Below are positions 45,421-53,974 of a stretch of 64,000 nucleotides of DNA, piece after piece. Within the stretch, counting starts at the first letter, position 1. The number at the start of each line of letters is the position of its first letter. The DNA is from Sinorhizobium fredii USDA 257 (GTDB lineage: Bacteria; Pseudomonadota; Alphaproteobacteria; Rhizobiales; Rhizobiaceae). The position numbers and the translations under genes are program-made. The notes under the pieces were generated by a model. It did no database searches. It was not told where the DNA came from and saw only the letters and a list, made by a program, of their open reading frames with translations. The stretch is from positions 4,030,001 to 4,094,000 of the forward strand of contig NC_018000.1 in assembly GCF_000265205.3 (NCBI RefSeq). Reading direction: 5' to 3'.

Positions 45421-46625
45421 ACAAGACGATAGACTGGACCCCCTCCGTCCCAGAAGGAAGGTGGGCGACCCTGGGCCCCTACTACGCCATGTTTCCCACT
45501 GATTTCGTTCGGGAAGCTGTTGCTCGATTTTCCAGACCGGGGGACGGGGTTCTGGATCCGTTTTGCGGTCGAGGCACCGTCCCATTCGTTGCGGCCTCCA
45601 CGGGTCGCTTCGCCGTAGGTGTCGATGTCAATCCAGTCGCCTGGGTGTTCGCCTCCGCCAAAACGTCGCCCGAGCCCGACGTCCAGAAGCTTGTCCGCCG
45701 CATCCATGAGATCGCGGCCTTGGTGGCGCCCGAAGATCGGCACCCTGAGAACGAGTTCCAGGCTTGGGCCTGGGATGCCGGCATGCTCGGCTTCTTGCGC
45801 GCCGCAAGGCGCGAACTTCGCTGGCGGGCGGACCGGACCGACTGGACGCTAGCGGCGATAATACTTGTTCATCTCCACGGCAAGGCGGGAACAGCGGTGA
45901 GCAACCAGATGAGGCAGTCGAAGGCGATGTCGCCGGACTATTCTGTCCGATGGTGGAAGGCCCGCGAGATGCGCCCCCCGGAAATCGACCCCGTCACCTA
46001 TTTCGAGGCCAGAGTGGCATGGAGGTATACCAAGGGGCTGCCCCGCATGCGCGAGTGGAGCGAGATCGAGCTTGGCGACGCCCGCGACAGGCTGGTCTCC
46101 TGGAAAGGTTCTGCATTCCGGCTCCTGCTGACCTCGCCGCCTTATTGCGGGGTGACGAACTACCGTCTGGACAACTGGATCCGGCTGTGGCTTCTCGGGG
46201 ACTCCCCGCTTCCTAACGGGAGCACCGCCCAGAAGTATGCTGACCGGGAGGGATACAGGCGGCTTCTCATGGAGGCCTTTTCCACGGCACGGAACGCGAT
46301 GTCCCCGCACTCGGTCATCCTCGTTAGGACGGATTCACGCGTGTTCACCCGTGACGCGACCGCTGCCACCCTCCGTTGTCTCTGGCCGTCGCATCGGATG
46401 CTTGCGAGAAGTGAAAAGCCGGTGCGTTCCCAAACGCAGCTTTTTGGGGACAAGAGCGAGAAGCCCGGCGAGACGGACATCCTGATGCTTCCGCCCCTGG
46501 ACCGACGTCGTCCCCAGGGATACAGGTCCGTACCCGACGCCGCGATGACTAGCGTGCAGCCTTGGCTCGAAGCGTTCCCTGACAGACAGCCGGCCGCAAA
46601 TCGGTCCGTTCGTTCCGTGTCATGA
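45417..46625 (+). CDS. Amino-methyltransferase (N4-cytosine/N6-adenine type)
   Basis: The 402-residue protein has the AdoMet-binding motif VLDPFCGRGTVPF (about residue 45) and the catalytic LLTSPPYCGVTNYRLD (about residue 238). TSPPY is more usual in N4-cytosine enzymes, but the target base cannot be told. The order, AdoMet motif before the catalytic motif, differs from the common beta-class DNA methyltransferases. The ATG overlaps the nurA stop, so it is the third gene of a translationally coupled herA-nurA-methyltransferase operon. It is intact. Confidence 0.85.
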   Translation: MNKTIDWTPSVPEGRWATLGPYYAMFPTDFVREAVARFSRPGDGVLDPFCGRGTVPFVAASTGRFAVGVDVNPVAWVFASAKTSPEPDVQKLVRRIHEIAALVAPEDRHPENEFQAWAWDAGMLGFLRAARRELRWRADRTDWTLAAIILVHLHGKAGTAVSNQMRQSKAMSPDYSVRWWKAREMRPPEIDPVTYFEARVAWRYTKGLPRMREWSEIELGDARDRLVSWKGSAFRLLLTSPPYCGVTNYRLDNWIRLWLLGDSPLPNGSTAQKYADREGYRRLLMEAFSTARNAMSPHSVILVRTDSRVFTRDATAATLRCLWPSHRMLARSEKPVRSQTQLFGDKSEKPGETDILMLPPLDRRRPQGYRSVPDAAMTSVQPWLEAFPDRQPAANRSVRSVS

Positions 46626-46911
46626 TATCGGCATGGTGCTGAACGCGACCTGGCGACGCTGCCTGATGGGGTCTCCCAGATCGTCTAAAGACGTATCGTC
46701 GAGCTTGCCCTTAGCGCCCACTTCACCCCGGCGTGGACGCGATCGATTCCAGGGCTTGGCTCCATATCATTTGGTTGTAAGATACGCACGGCACCGACCT
46801 GAAGTGGATGACGTTTGCTTTCCCGCCTTCTTGGAAAGTTGGGGGTGAAGTGACAGGTCATAGTCAACACTGCTTAACCGATTGACTAAGCAGCGATGCT
46901 AAAAGGCGATA
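46626..46911. other. Intergenic region with a hairpin before the protease-nuclease gene
   Basis: No gene is seen. The 3' end holds a hairpin (see 46870-46893). A promoter for the downstream gene should be here, as it is not coupled to the methyltransferase gene. Confidence 0.45.
46870..46893. promoter_or_regulatory. Inverted repeat upstream of the protease-nuclease gene
   Basis: CTGCTTA-N10-TAAGCAG, perfect seven-base arms, 19 bases before the GTG at 46912. It may be an operator or a leader hairpin. The short spacing to the start codon suggests it acts at or near the ribosome site. Confidence 0.5.
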
Positions 46912-49245
46912 GTGCCAAGACATTCCGTCCGGGGGGCTCGGGACATGGCTATTAGACGGCTCGATCGAGAGTACGATCAACTCTCACTACGCGATCTTCT
47001 CGACGCGCGTGACCAATACCACGTCCACCTGATGCGCCACCCGAACGTAGTCGCGACTGCCGTCGGGCTTTATCGCATTCGCTCGAAGGATAGTTGGCCG
47101 AGCGAGCGCGGCTCCGGAAAGGTCCATGGCACTTATGCACGTACGCTGGCAAACTCCCAAGTTCGCTATTACTCGTGGCCTTCCATTCTCGTGTTCGTCG
47201 AGCAATGGGTTTCGAAGAAGGATCTGGAGCCGGGCGAGATCGTACCAAAGACGCTCTATCTGCCCGACGGTCGTCGGGTGCCAGTCTGCGTCATAGAGGC
47301 GCCGAAAGAGGAGAAAAACGAAAAGCGGCCGCTGACCACGGTCTTCCCGGTCAATAACATAGGGGGCGGTTGGCCAGTTATTTCTCACAACCAAGGTCAA
47401 AGCTACGCCGCGACCATTGCCTGCCTCGTAAGCGACGGCCATACAGTCTACGCCTTGACCAACCGCCACGTCGCCGGAGAGGCTGGCGAGATCATCTACT
47501 CGCGGCTGGGAGGCAAGCAGGAACGGATCGGAGTGAGTTCCGAGAAGCACCTGACTCGAGCCCTTTTCACCACGCACTATCCCGGCTGGCCTGGTCGAGA
47601 CGTCTACGTCAATCTCGATGTTGGCTTGATCGACATCGACAACCTCGATCGGTGGACCGCCGAAATCCGCGACATCGGCCAAATGGGCAAGATGGTCGAC
47701 CTGTCGGTTCACACCATCTCATTGGCACTGATCGGCCGTGACGTACGAGGCACCGGTGCGGCAAGCGGCCTGATGCAGGGCGAGATCGCGGCGCTGTTTT
47801 ACCGCTACAAGACGAACGGCGGTTTCGAGTATGTGGCTGACCTCCTGATCGGTCCGCGTCCTGCCGACGACGGGGACCGGAACACAGTGCCATTCGAGAC
47901 ACATCCAGGCGACTCCGGAACGCTCTGGCTCCTTGAGCCTGATAAGAACGACAGGTCCGGCAAGTCCCCGTCCAAAGGCAAGAAGCCGCCAGACTACCTG
48001 CCGCTCGCCATGCAGTGGGGCCGGAACATGCTCTATTCTGCCGGCGAGGCGCGGCCACAGAGTTTCGTCCTGGCAACGCTGTTGTCCCGTGTCTGCGCTG
48101 ATTTGGGCGTTGATCCGGTCCGCAACTGGAATCTCGACCAACCGGACACTTGGAGTGCCATCGGCCACTTCTCGATAGCGTCGCGCGCCCAAGTCGCGCT
48201 GTCGAACCGATCTCAGAAGCTTGTCTCGCTGATGAACAACAACGCCGAAATCATCAGTCATGACGACGCAGCCATTCTTGCAGGGAACTTCTCAGGCATG
48301 GGCACTGCAGACTTCGTCGCTCTTGCAGACGTGCCCGATTTCTATTGGAAGCCGAGAATCGCCAAGCAAGGCTTCGATCGCACTTACGAAGGTCCGAACC
48401 ACTTCGCCGACATGGATCAGCCCGACGCCAACGGAGACACGCTCCTGGATTTATGCAGGGACCCTGTTTTCCTCGATCCCCGAAAATGGGCGAACTTCTA
48501 CGACTCCATCGTTGACCTCGAGAGCGGCGAGCCCATTGCCGAGGATCGCCGTGGCTTCCTGCCGTTTCGAGTCTGGCAGATTTTCGATGCGATGGTCACC
48601 TTTGTGGCGGCTGGGAAAGGGCCGGAGTTTGTGTGCGCGGCCGGAACTCTGACCCACTACATCGGCGACGCATGTCAGCCCCTGCACATCTCCTACCTCC
48701 ACGACGGGGATCCTTCACGCCGTGTCGAATACACGATCACCCGCGGCGCCAGAAAAGGCCAAACCGAAATGCGGCGCTTTGGCGCGGGCGTGCATAGCGG
48801 ATACGAGGATGCGATGATCAGCGCCTTCCGCGATAAGGTCCTCGCCGGCCTGATGAACACGCGCAAGACGGAAGCAGCGGAGATGATTACGACCGGGTTC
48901 GAGGCCGCGCAGCTCACGGTCGCAATGATGCGCAAGACGTTCACCACAATTCCGCCTATGGCCATCGTCAGGGAATTCGGCAGCTTTGCAGGCAAGCCGA
49001 AGGAGCGCGCTGAGCACTTGTGGACGAAGTTCGGCACAAAGACCATCAAGAACATGCAGAGCGGCGCGCACCTGCTCGCCGTTCTGTGGGAGAGCGCTTG
49101 GGCGGTCGGCGACGGCGACTCGCATGTGTCCTCGACAGAGGCCCTAACGAAGGAACGGGCGATGCGCATATGCGCGGACTTCAACTTCATTCCTTCAGTT
49201 ACTATTTCCAGGATTGGGGCCCTTCTGAAACCTCCCGTCGTCTAG
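46912..49245 (+). CDS. Trypsin-like protease fused to an S1/P1-type nuclease domain
   Basis: The 777-residue protein begins with a chymotrypsin-fold serine protease: TNRHV with His186, NLDVGLIDID with Asp236, and THPGDSGT with Ser335 form the catalytic triad. Residues about 450-740 carry a zinc-dependent S1/P1 nuclease/phospholipase C fold: HFADMDQPD and GTLTHYIGDACQPLH, where His582-x3-Asp586-x5-His592 has the spacing of P1 nuclease His116, Asp120 and His126. No signal peptide is seen, so it should be cytoplasmic. Start: GTG at 46912 with AAAAGG upstream, or ATG at 46945. The fusion suggests a protease-controlled or protease-coupled nuclease. I know no named system of this form. Confidence 0.75.
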   Translation: MPRHSVRGARDMAIRRLDREYDQLSLRDLLDARDQYHVHLMRHPNVVATAVGLYRIRSKDSWPSERGSGKVHGTYARTLANSQVRYYSWPSILVFVEQWVSKKDLEPGEIVPKTLYLPDGRRVPVCVIEAPKEEKNEKRPLTTVFPVNNIGGGWPVISHNQGQSYAATIACLVSDGHTVYALTNRHVAGEAGEIIYSRLGGKQERIGVSSEKHLTRALFTTHYPGWPGRDVYVNLDVGLIDIDNLDRWTAEIRDIGQMGKMVDLSVHTISLALIGRDVRGTGAASGLMQGEIAALFYRYKTNGGFEYVADLLIGPRPADDGDRNTVPFETHPGDSGTLWLLEPDKNDRSGKSPSKGKKPPDYLPLAMQWGRNMLYSAGEARPQSFVLATLLSRVCADLGVDPVRNWNLDQPDTWSAIGHFSIASRAQVALSNRSQKLVSLMNNNAEIISHDDAAILAGNFSGMGTADFVALADVPDFYWKPRIAKQGFDRTYEGPNHFADMDQPDANGDTLLDLCRDPVFLDPRKWANFYDSIVDLESGEPIAEDRRGFLPFRVWQIFDAMVTFVAAGKGPEFVCAAGTLTHYIGDACQPLHISYLHDGDPSRRVEYTITRGARKGQTEMRRFGAGVHSGYEDAMISAFRDKVLAGLMNTRKTEAAEMITTGFEAAQLTVAMMRKTFTTIPPMAIVREFGSFAGKPKERAEHLWTKFGTKTIKNMQSGAHLLAVLWESAWAVGDGDSHVSSTEALTKERAMRICADFNFIPSVTISRIGALLKPPVV

Positions 49246-49413
49246 GGCAGTTGCGCCTTTTCGACTTTGTTCTCGGCAATGGCGAGCCCTTATGCAGCGT
49301 ATGCAGTCCTTCGTATGCCAGTGAAACCGGGAACGAGGAGAAGTCGCCAGCTTCGCGTCTCGAAGAAATCCGGCCGAGTCGTCGGACATCGTCATCGACA
49401 TAATCTGCGGGTT

Positions 49414-50016
49414 TCAGGACGCCGATCTTGACGCGGTTGTCGATATTGTCCTTCCAGCTCGTTGCTCGATCACCATGATCTTTTCCTTTTTCAAGATTGC
49501 TCCGATAACCTGGTCGCTCTGGAGCGCCTCCCATTCTTCCGACGTGTGCAGATTAAGATCGACTTCTCGTCCAAGAACTTTCTGGATACGCTCGATTGCT
49601 CCCCCGAGGTCGAAGACGTCGAGATTTCCAACGACCATGAGATCGACGTCGCTGTCTGCCCGCTCGGTTCCCTGGACGATCGATCCAAACACGAATGCCA
49701 GACTGATGCGGTCCTTGAACGGTGCAAGTTCCCCGGCGATCACGTCCGCGATCCCGAATGTCTTGAAGCAGATCGAGCGCAGATCTGGATAAATAGGATG
49801 CCGGCCGTTCACGGAATAGAGGCGCTGATTGCCACGGGCAGTCTTCACGACGATCGCCGACCGCTCGAACTGTTCGAGAATTCGCTTGCCGGCGCCGTAG
49901 CCGGGACCGCCGATGGCGATAAGCTCGTTCGAGCCGTACTGCCGGTCCGGATGGAGCAGCAATGCCCCCAGCATCTTCTGCTGCCGTTCCGAAAGCATGA
50001 AGTCGATGGCTGACAT
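49414..50016 (-). CDS. Winged-helix plus nucleotidyltransferase protein (first copy)
   Basis: The 200-residue protein has an N-terminal winged helix (LSERQQKMLGALLLHPDRQY, then ELIAIGGPGYGAGKRILEQF) and a C-terminal minimal nucleotidyltransferase with VFGSIVQGTERADSDVDLMV, the GS-x10-DxD catalytic motif, plus a third acidic strand (EVDLNLH). Such proteins can be antitoxins or enzymes that modify tRNA, protein or small molecules. No HEPN partner gene is adjacent. It is convergent with the protease-nuclease gene. A second, different one lies at 56138. Confidence 0.85.
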   Translation of the reverse strand: MSAIDFMLSERQQKMLGALLLHPDRQYGSNELIAIGGPGYGAGKRILEQFERSAIVVKTARGNQRLYSVNGRHPIYPDLRSICFKTFGIADVIAGELAPFKDRISLAFVFGSIVQGTERADSDVDLMVVGNLDVFDLGGAIERIQKVLGREVDLNLHTSEEWEALQSDQVIGAILKKEKIMVIEQRAGRTISTTASRSAS

Positions 50017-50212
50017 TTTGCACCCATTACTGGTTTGATCGCACCAATATTGGGTGCGTTTCGAGCTTTATCAAGTCCACCGCCAGTCATGCCTAATCCG
50101 CAAGGGTCAACGGGGCAGGCCTACTCCCTGATCCCCTTCAAAGCGGACTTGCTTACCGCCCTGATGTTCGTAAGAACGTAGCTCTCGAATCGTCCAGGAG
50201 AAATGTTCGAAC

Positions 50213-51031
50213 ATGCATCAGAACACGCCCGTCTATCTCGGCCGCTACCGCGATATCATAGATCGGAAGGGCGAGGAGGCGGTGAAGTCGAAAGAGACGT
50301 TGATGGCGGCCACCGGGTCCGACGAGATCTTCTATGTCCCGTTCGAGTGGACAAACCCAGCGGCGAAGCTTGTCGTTGTGGGCATAACGCCCGGACCGAA
50401 CCAGATGGAACTCGCTTACCGCACCGCCAGCAGCAAGATAAAGGTGGGTCTCGATGACGAGGGAATCCTGAAGGCCGCAAAGATTCACGGTGCCTTCGGT
50501 AGTCCGACGATGCGTCCGAACCTTGTTAAGATGATGAACCATTTCGGTTTCGCGGATTTATTTGGAATCGACACTGTCGATGATTTCTGGGGCAAGAACG
50601 CGGACATCTTTCTCGGCACGTCGGTTGTTCCGCACGCTGCTTTCAGGCGGGGAAAGCCGTTCGCGGGATCCTTCGAAGACATCATGAAGTCCTTGGTCTT
50701 TTCAAAGTGCTTCCATTCCGACTTCATAACTTCATTGAAGGACATTCCGGATACGGCGCGCTTCGTCGCTCTGGGCGAGACGCCGCTTTCCGCACTCGCG
50801 TGGTGCGTTCGCCAGGGACACCTCAAAGATGAGCAGGTGCTCGGTGCCTTCGCCCATCCGTCGACAAGCGGCGGCAGCGCAGTCGATGCCTACCTCGGCA
50901 TCAAGACGACATTCGATCCGCGAGATCCGGTGAAAGGTCGAGTCGATCGCCTGAGAATGTTCTACGATCGAATGAGGCAAAGCGTCGAAGTGCTGAAGTC
51001 GCATCACAGCGCAGACGCGCAGAGCGGGTAA
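50213..51031 (+). CDS. Uracil-DNA-glycosylase-superfamily-like protein
   Basis: The 272-residue protein shows LVVVGITPGPNQM, like the glycosylase active-site motif I, and GAFAHPSTSGGSAVD, like motif II (HPS). VALGETPLSALAW in between fits the central strand. This suggests the uracil-DNA-glycosylase fold, but it may act on another base or nucleic acid. The length matches no family I know well. It is alone on the plus strand, followed by a truncated oxidoreductase. The ATG at 50213 is preceded by CAGGAGAAATG. Confidence 0.6.
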   Translation: MHQNTPVYLGRYRDIIDRKGEEAVKSKETLMAATGSDEIFYVPFEWTNPAAKLVVVGITPGPNQMELAYRTASSKIKVGLDDEGILKAAKIHGAFGSPTMRPNLVKMMNHFGFADLFGIDTVDDFWGKNADIFLGTSVVPHAAFRRGKPFAGSFEDIMKSLVFSKCFHSDFITSLKDIPDTARFVALGETPLSALAWCVRQGHLKDEQVLGAFAHPSTSGGSAVDAYLGIKTTFDPRDPVKGRVDRLRMFYDRMRQSVEVLKSHHSADAQSG

Positions 51032-51032
51032 A

Positions 51033-51554
51033 CTTGCGGAAACAGCGGCCGTCCGCGTCATAGTTGGCTCGCCTACCGATGAAGCGTTTTTGAAACAGCA
51101 TGTTGCCGGTCACGACGCCGTCATTCTTGCGATCGGCATCGACAGCACTGGCAGAACGACGTTGTTCTCGGAGACCGCCAAAGCCGTCATAGCCGCGATG
51201 AAGGCGGCGGGTGCCAGACGCCTCGTGGTGATTACCGGGATCGGGGCCGGGAACACCAAAGGCCACGGAGGGTGGGTCTACAATCACGTCATCTATCCCC
51301 TCTTCACCCACAACCGCTATACTGACAAGGATCGGCAAGAAGCGATGATTGAGCAAACCGATCTGGATTGGACTATCATTCGACCTGCCCCCTTTGCCGC
51401 TCATGCCGGAAACGGGCCGTGGCAGGTCGTCACGGAAATCCCGGAGGAGCTGCAACTCCGCTCCATTACCCGTGCGGAGGGCGTCACCTTCATCCTCGAT
51501 TGCATCGAGAACGGCAGTTTCATACGTCAAAAACCTTTTATAGGGCATTCTTGA
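51033..51554 (+). pseudogene. NAD(P)-binding NmrA/SDR-like protein, 5'-truncated
   Basis: The readable frame gives VRVIVGSPTDEAFLKQHVAG, HDAVILAIG and DWTIIRPAPF, the middle and C-terminal part of an NAD(P)H-binding Rossmann protein. The N-terminal GxxGxxG nucleotide-binding strand is missing, because the sequence joins the previous gene only two bases after its stop. An internal ATG at 51090 allows only a truncated product. It is followed by a recombinase remnant, consistent with damage by a mobile element. Confidence 0.7.
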
Positions 51555-51584
51555 CCAGCATCGCCGAATACGTGCTCTCTTTAG

Positions 51585-51788
51585 CAGCGGACAAGCGCCG
51601 GACGATCAATCGCAAAGCAGAAGGGTGTCCGTTTCGACCGACCGCTCGTACTCAAGGCCGAACAGATAGCGCTTGGGCAGAAACTACTCGATGAAGGGAC
51701 GGCCCCACGAGAGGTCACCAAAGCTTTGAATGTTCACCCATCGACCATTTACCGAGCGATTCGCAGCTCGATATCCAGCGTCATTTGA
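51585..51788 (+). pseudogene. Serine recombinase/resolvase C-terminal remnant
   Basis: An open frame of 67 codons without start reads AGRSIAKQKGVRFDRPLVLK, then QKLLDEGTAPREVTKALNVH and PSTIYRAIRSS. This is the DNA-binding helix-turn-helix end of a Hin/TnpR-type serine recombinase (normally GVRFGRP...STIYRAL). The catalytic domain is absent. It marks the former presence of a mobile element beside the truncated oxidoreductase. Confidence 0.75.
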
Positions 51789-51949
51789 CTTTGGGCCGCG
51801 TTTTCCATGGTCCCGTCGACGCTACAGAGCGACCTCGCGTTCATACCTGTTCATCCACCTGGCCAATATCGCAGCTTCGGGCCGATTGCCGGATCGGGCG
51901 CGCGGACATCCGTCCGTCGCAAACGGCGGCGACACCTATCCGACGCCGG

Positions 51950-52477
51950 GCTCCCATGGCAAGGCGTCTTTAGTCTACGAAGCTCTTATAATGAGGAGGC
52001 CCACTTGGCCTCGCAAGCTAATAGGGTGGGCAGGGGCCCACCGCGGCTCCGCGATCGACAACGGCCTTCTCGCAGTGCTTACGCTGCCCGTAGTTAAATG
52101 TGCCTGTGAAGCAATATTGCTTGCCGGCAAACGTGAGCGACGGCGCTGGCTGACAGAGCGGCAGTGTGGTCGATTTGAGCGTCTCACCGAGTTCAAAGTC
52201 ACGGTTGCAAAAGCGATTTAGCGTATCGAGAAGTTCGCCCTTTTCCTCCTCGTCCACAACACCATCGGACAGGATTTCATTCACTCGCTGATAGAGAGTG
52301 CGCAGGAGTGGCTGGTCGCCGATATCGATGTTGGCCACGAGCCATTTCTGTAGGAACTCAACTTCCGCTTGATTGACCAAGCCGTCCGCCGCAAGCCCCC
52401 GCGCAATGCCTCAATTCGTCGACTTGCCGGCTTGTAATGCGATCGCCGCCCAGAATGTTGTGATGCTGTGTAGTCAT
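51950..52477 (-). pseudogene. BRCT-domain protein, frameshifted
   Basis: The start (ATG at 52477) reads MTTQHHNILGGDRITSRQVD; a frameshift near 52410 leads to the frame GLAADGLVNQAEVEFLQKWL, then SLTFAGKQYCFTGTF, the first half of a BRCT domain like that of NAD-dependent DNA ligase. That frame stops at 52018, and fragments such as SLRGQVGLLIIRAS in another frame look like the remaining BRCT strands. At least two frame changes are present, so no intact protein is made. BRCT proteins of this type bind DNA ends or partner proteins. Confidence 0.7.
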
Positions 52478-52976
52478 TTTGCTTCTCCCCTCAGCATCGG
52501 AGCAGAGAAGCAGAACTTCAACCGAAAGTCGATTATCATTTCCCTTGTCGCCTATCCCCTTCTCAGGGACGAGATCACCAGCTTGCTCCAGTGCTGCGGA
52601 TTTGCCCCAGAATATCGAGGCGCTCGAGCACCTTGAACGTCGGGCTGCCTGTCTCCGCTGTATGGGCTCCGCGATCTCCTCTGGATTGGGCATCGGGCAC
52701 TCGCCGTTCTCTCCCTCGAAGCCCTTCGCGGCGCATAGGCAGCCCATCACTGGAAGACGCGCTGCCGAGGAGGAGCTGCTTGGCTCCGCCTACGAGGGAG
52801 CCGGAAGCAGCGAAGGATCCGACCTCCACGCGGCTAGAAATCTGGCAATGTCGGTGGAAATCCAACTCGACATGGGTGAGGGACTTTCATATCTGTCGGC
52901 GAGGTCGCCTGAGCAGCGGATACGCCGGGACAATCCCGATAAGGGCGATGCAGGGAAAGGAAAACAAGGAGGTCAT
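52478..52976. other. Gap between the BRCT remnant and the Mrr-like gene
   Basis: The 499 bases contain overlapping open frames on both strands, none with a recognised family. The frame of the Mrr-like gene is open through this region, but the strong AGGAGG site at 52967 marks the true start. Treat as unassigned. Confidence 0.4.
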
Positions 52977-53819
52977 ATGTCACAGCCGAGTAAGGTAGCT
53001 GTAGGCACGGAGTATGAGAAACTGGCTCGCGACATCTACGAGCGGATCATCAGGGCCGAGGGCGTCGAGACGATCGAGGTGGAGCACAACAAGATTGTCA
53101 CCGGCAAATCCGGTTGCAACCACCAGATCGACGTTTACTGGGAATTCCGCATCGCCGGCAAGACGTATCGGACGGCAATCGAATGCAAGGCGTTTTCCAG
53201 CGAGGTCTCGATCGGACGAATCCGCGACTTCTATGGGGTCCTTGTCGACGTCAACAACCTCAGCGGCCTGTTCGTCACCAAGGTGGGGTTCCAGAGCGGT
53301 GCAAGAAGGTTCGCCGAGCATTATGGAATTACCTTGAAGGAGTTGAGAGAACCGACCGCAACTGACTGGAGCGGGCGCGCCAAGGACATCCACCTCAAGT
53401 GCCATGTCGTCCAGGTCGACATAGTGGAATTCGCACCTCGAGTGAGCCAGGCATTCCTCGACACTCTCCCGCCCGAAGGCATCGGACTGTCAGGAGGTAT
53501 CATGACCGACGAGCAGATCGTATTCGACGCTTCAGGCGCTCCGGTTGCCAGCTTGGAAGATCTTAGGCAGCGCCTACCGAGCAGCAACGAGACGCTTAAA
53601 GGCCAGCAGCACTATTTTAAGTTCCCTGGACACATTCTTCGAATTGAAGGGTACGACCTGCCTCTCGATGGCATCGATATTGTCTATGACGTGAACATCG
53701 AAACAGAAGAAGTGATCTCCCGTGGGGAAGAGATCGTGCAGGCGATCATCAAGGACGCGTTGGACGGAGACCTAACCGTCGTCCACCATGACGGCACGGT
53801 GAAGAAGGTCCCCGCTTGA
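52977..53819 (+). CDS. Mrr-like restriction endonuclease
   Basis: The 280-residue protein has an N-terminal PD-(D/E)xK domain of the Mrr-cat type: the segment EVEHNKIVTGKSGCNHQIDV with the catalytic Asp, then TAIECKAFSS giving ExK, and IGRIRDFYGVLVDV, as in Mrr and related type IV enzymes that cut modified DNA. The C-terminal 130 residues form an unfamiliar domain (GIMTDEQIVFDASGAPV, GYDLPLDGIDIVYDVN). The ATG at 52977 has a strong AGGAGG site. It is alone and intact. Its modified target, if any, is unknown; two methyltransferases lie upstream in the same island. Confidence 0.82.
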   Translation: MSQPSKVAVGTEYEKLARDIYERIIRAEGVETIEVEHNKIVTGKSGCNHQIDVYWEFRIAGKTYRTAIECKAFSSEVSIGRIRDFYGVLVDVNNLSGLFVTKVGFQSGARRFAEHYGITLKELREPTATDWSGRAKDIHLKCHVVQVDIVEFAPRVSQAFLDTLPPEGIGLSGGIMTDEQIVFDASGAPVASLEDLRQRLPSSNETLKGQQHYFKFPGHILRIEGYDLPLDGIDIVYDVNIETEEVISRGEEIVQAIIKDALDGDLTVVHHDGTVKKVPA

Positions 53820-53847
53820 ACACGCGAAGCTACGAATGGACGACTGA

Positions 53848-53960
53848 TAGACCACGTCCTCGACAAAGAAGTAGCCGTCGATGCCCTCATCGCCAAGACT
53901 TCCGTGCGGCTCGCCACCCTTCGTGACAAGGGGGCGGCGCGCGGGGTGAGGGTGGGCAGC
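53848..53960 (+). pseudogene. Possible HsdS (type I specificity) C-terminal fragment
   Basis: A frame reads DHVLDKEVAVDALIAKTSVR then LATLRDKGAARG, resembling the C-terminal coiled region of type I restriction specificity subunits (KIDALIAKxxRLIxLLKEKR). Nothing upstream or downstream supports an intact hsd gene. The match is short and the call is weak. Confidence 0.35.
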
Positions 53961-53974
53961 TTAGCCTGCCGGGT

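Noticed and set aside
49462..50013. Plus-strand frame opposite the first nucleotidyltransferase
   Set aside because: The minus strand has the catalytic GS-x10-DxD motif, so the plus frame is a shadow.
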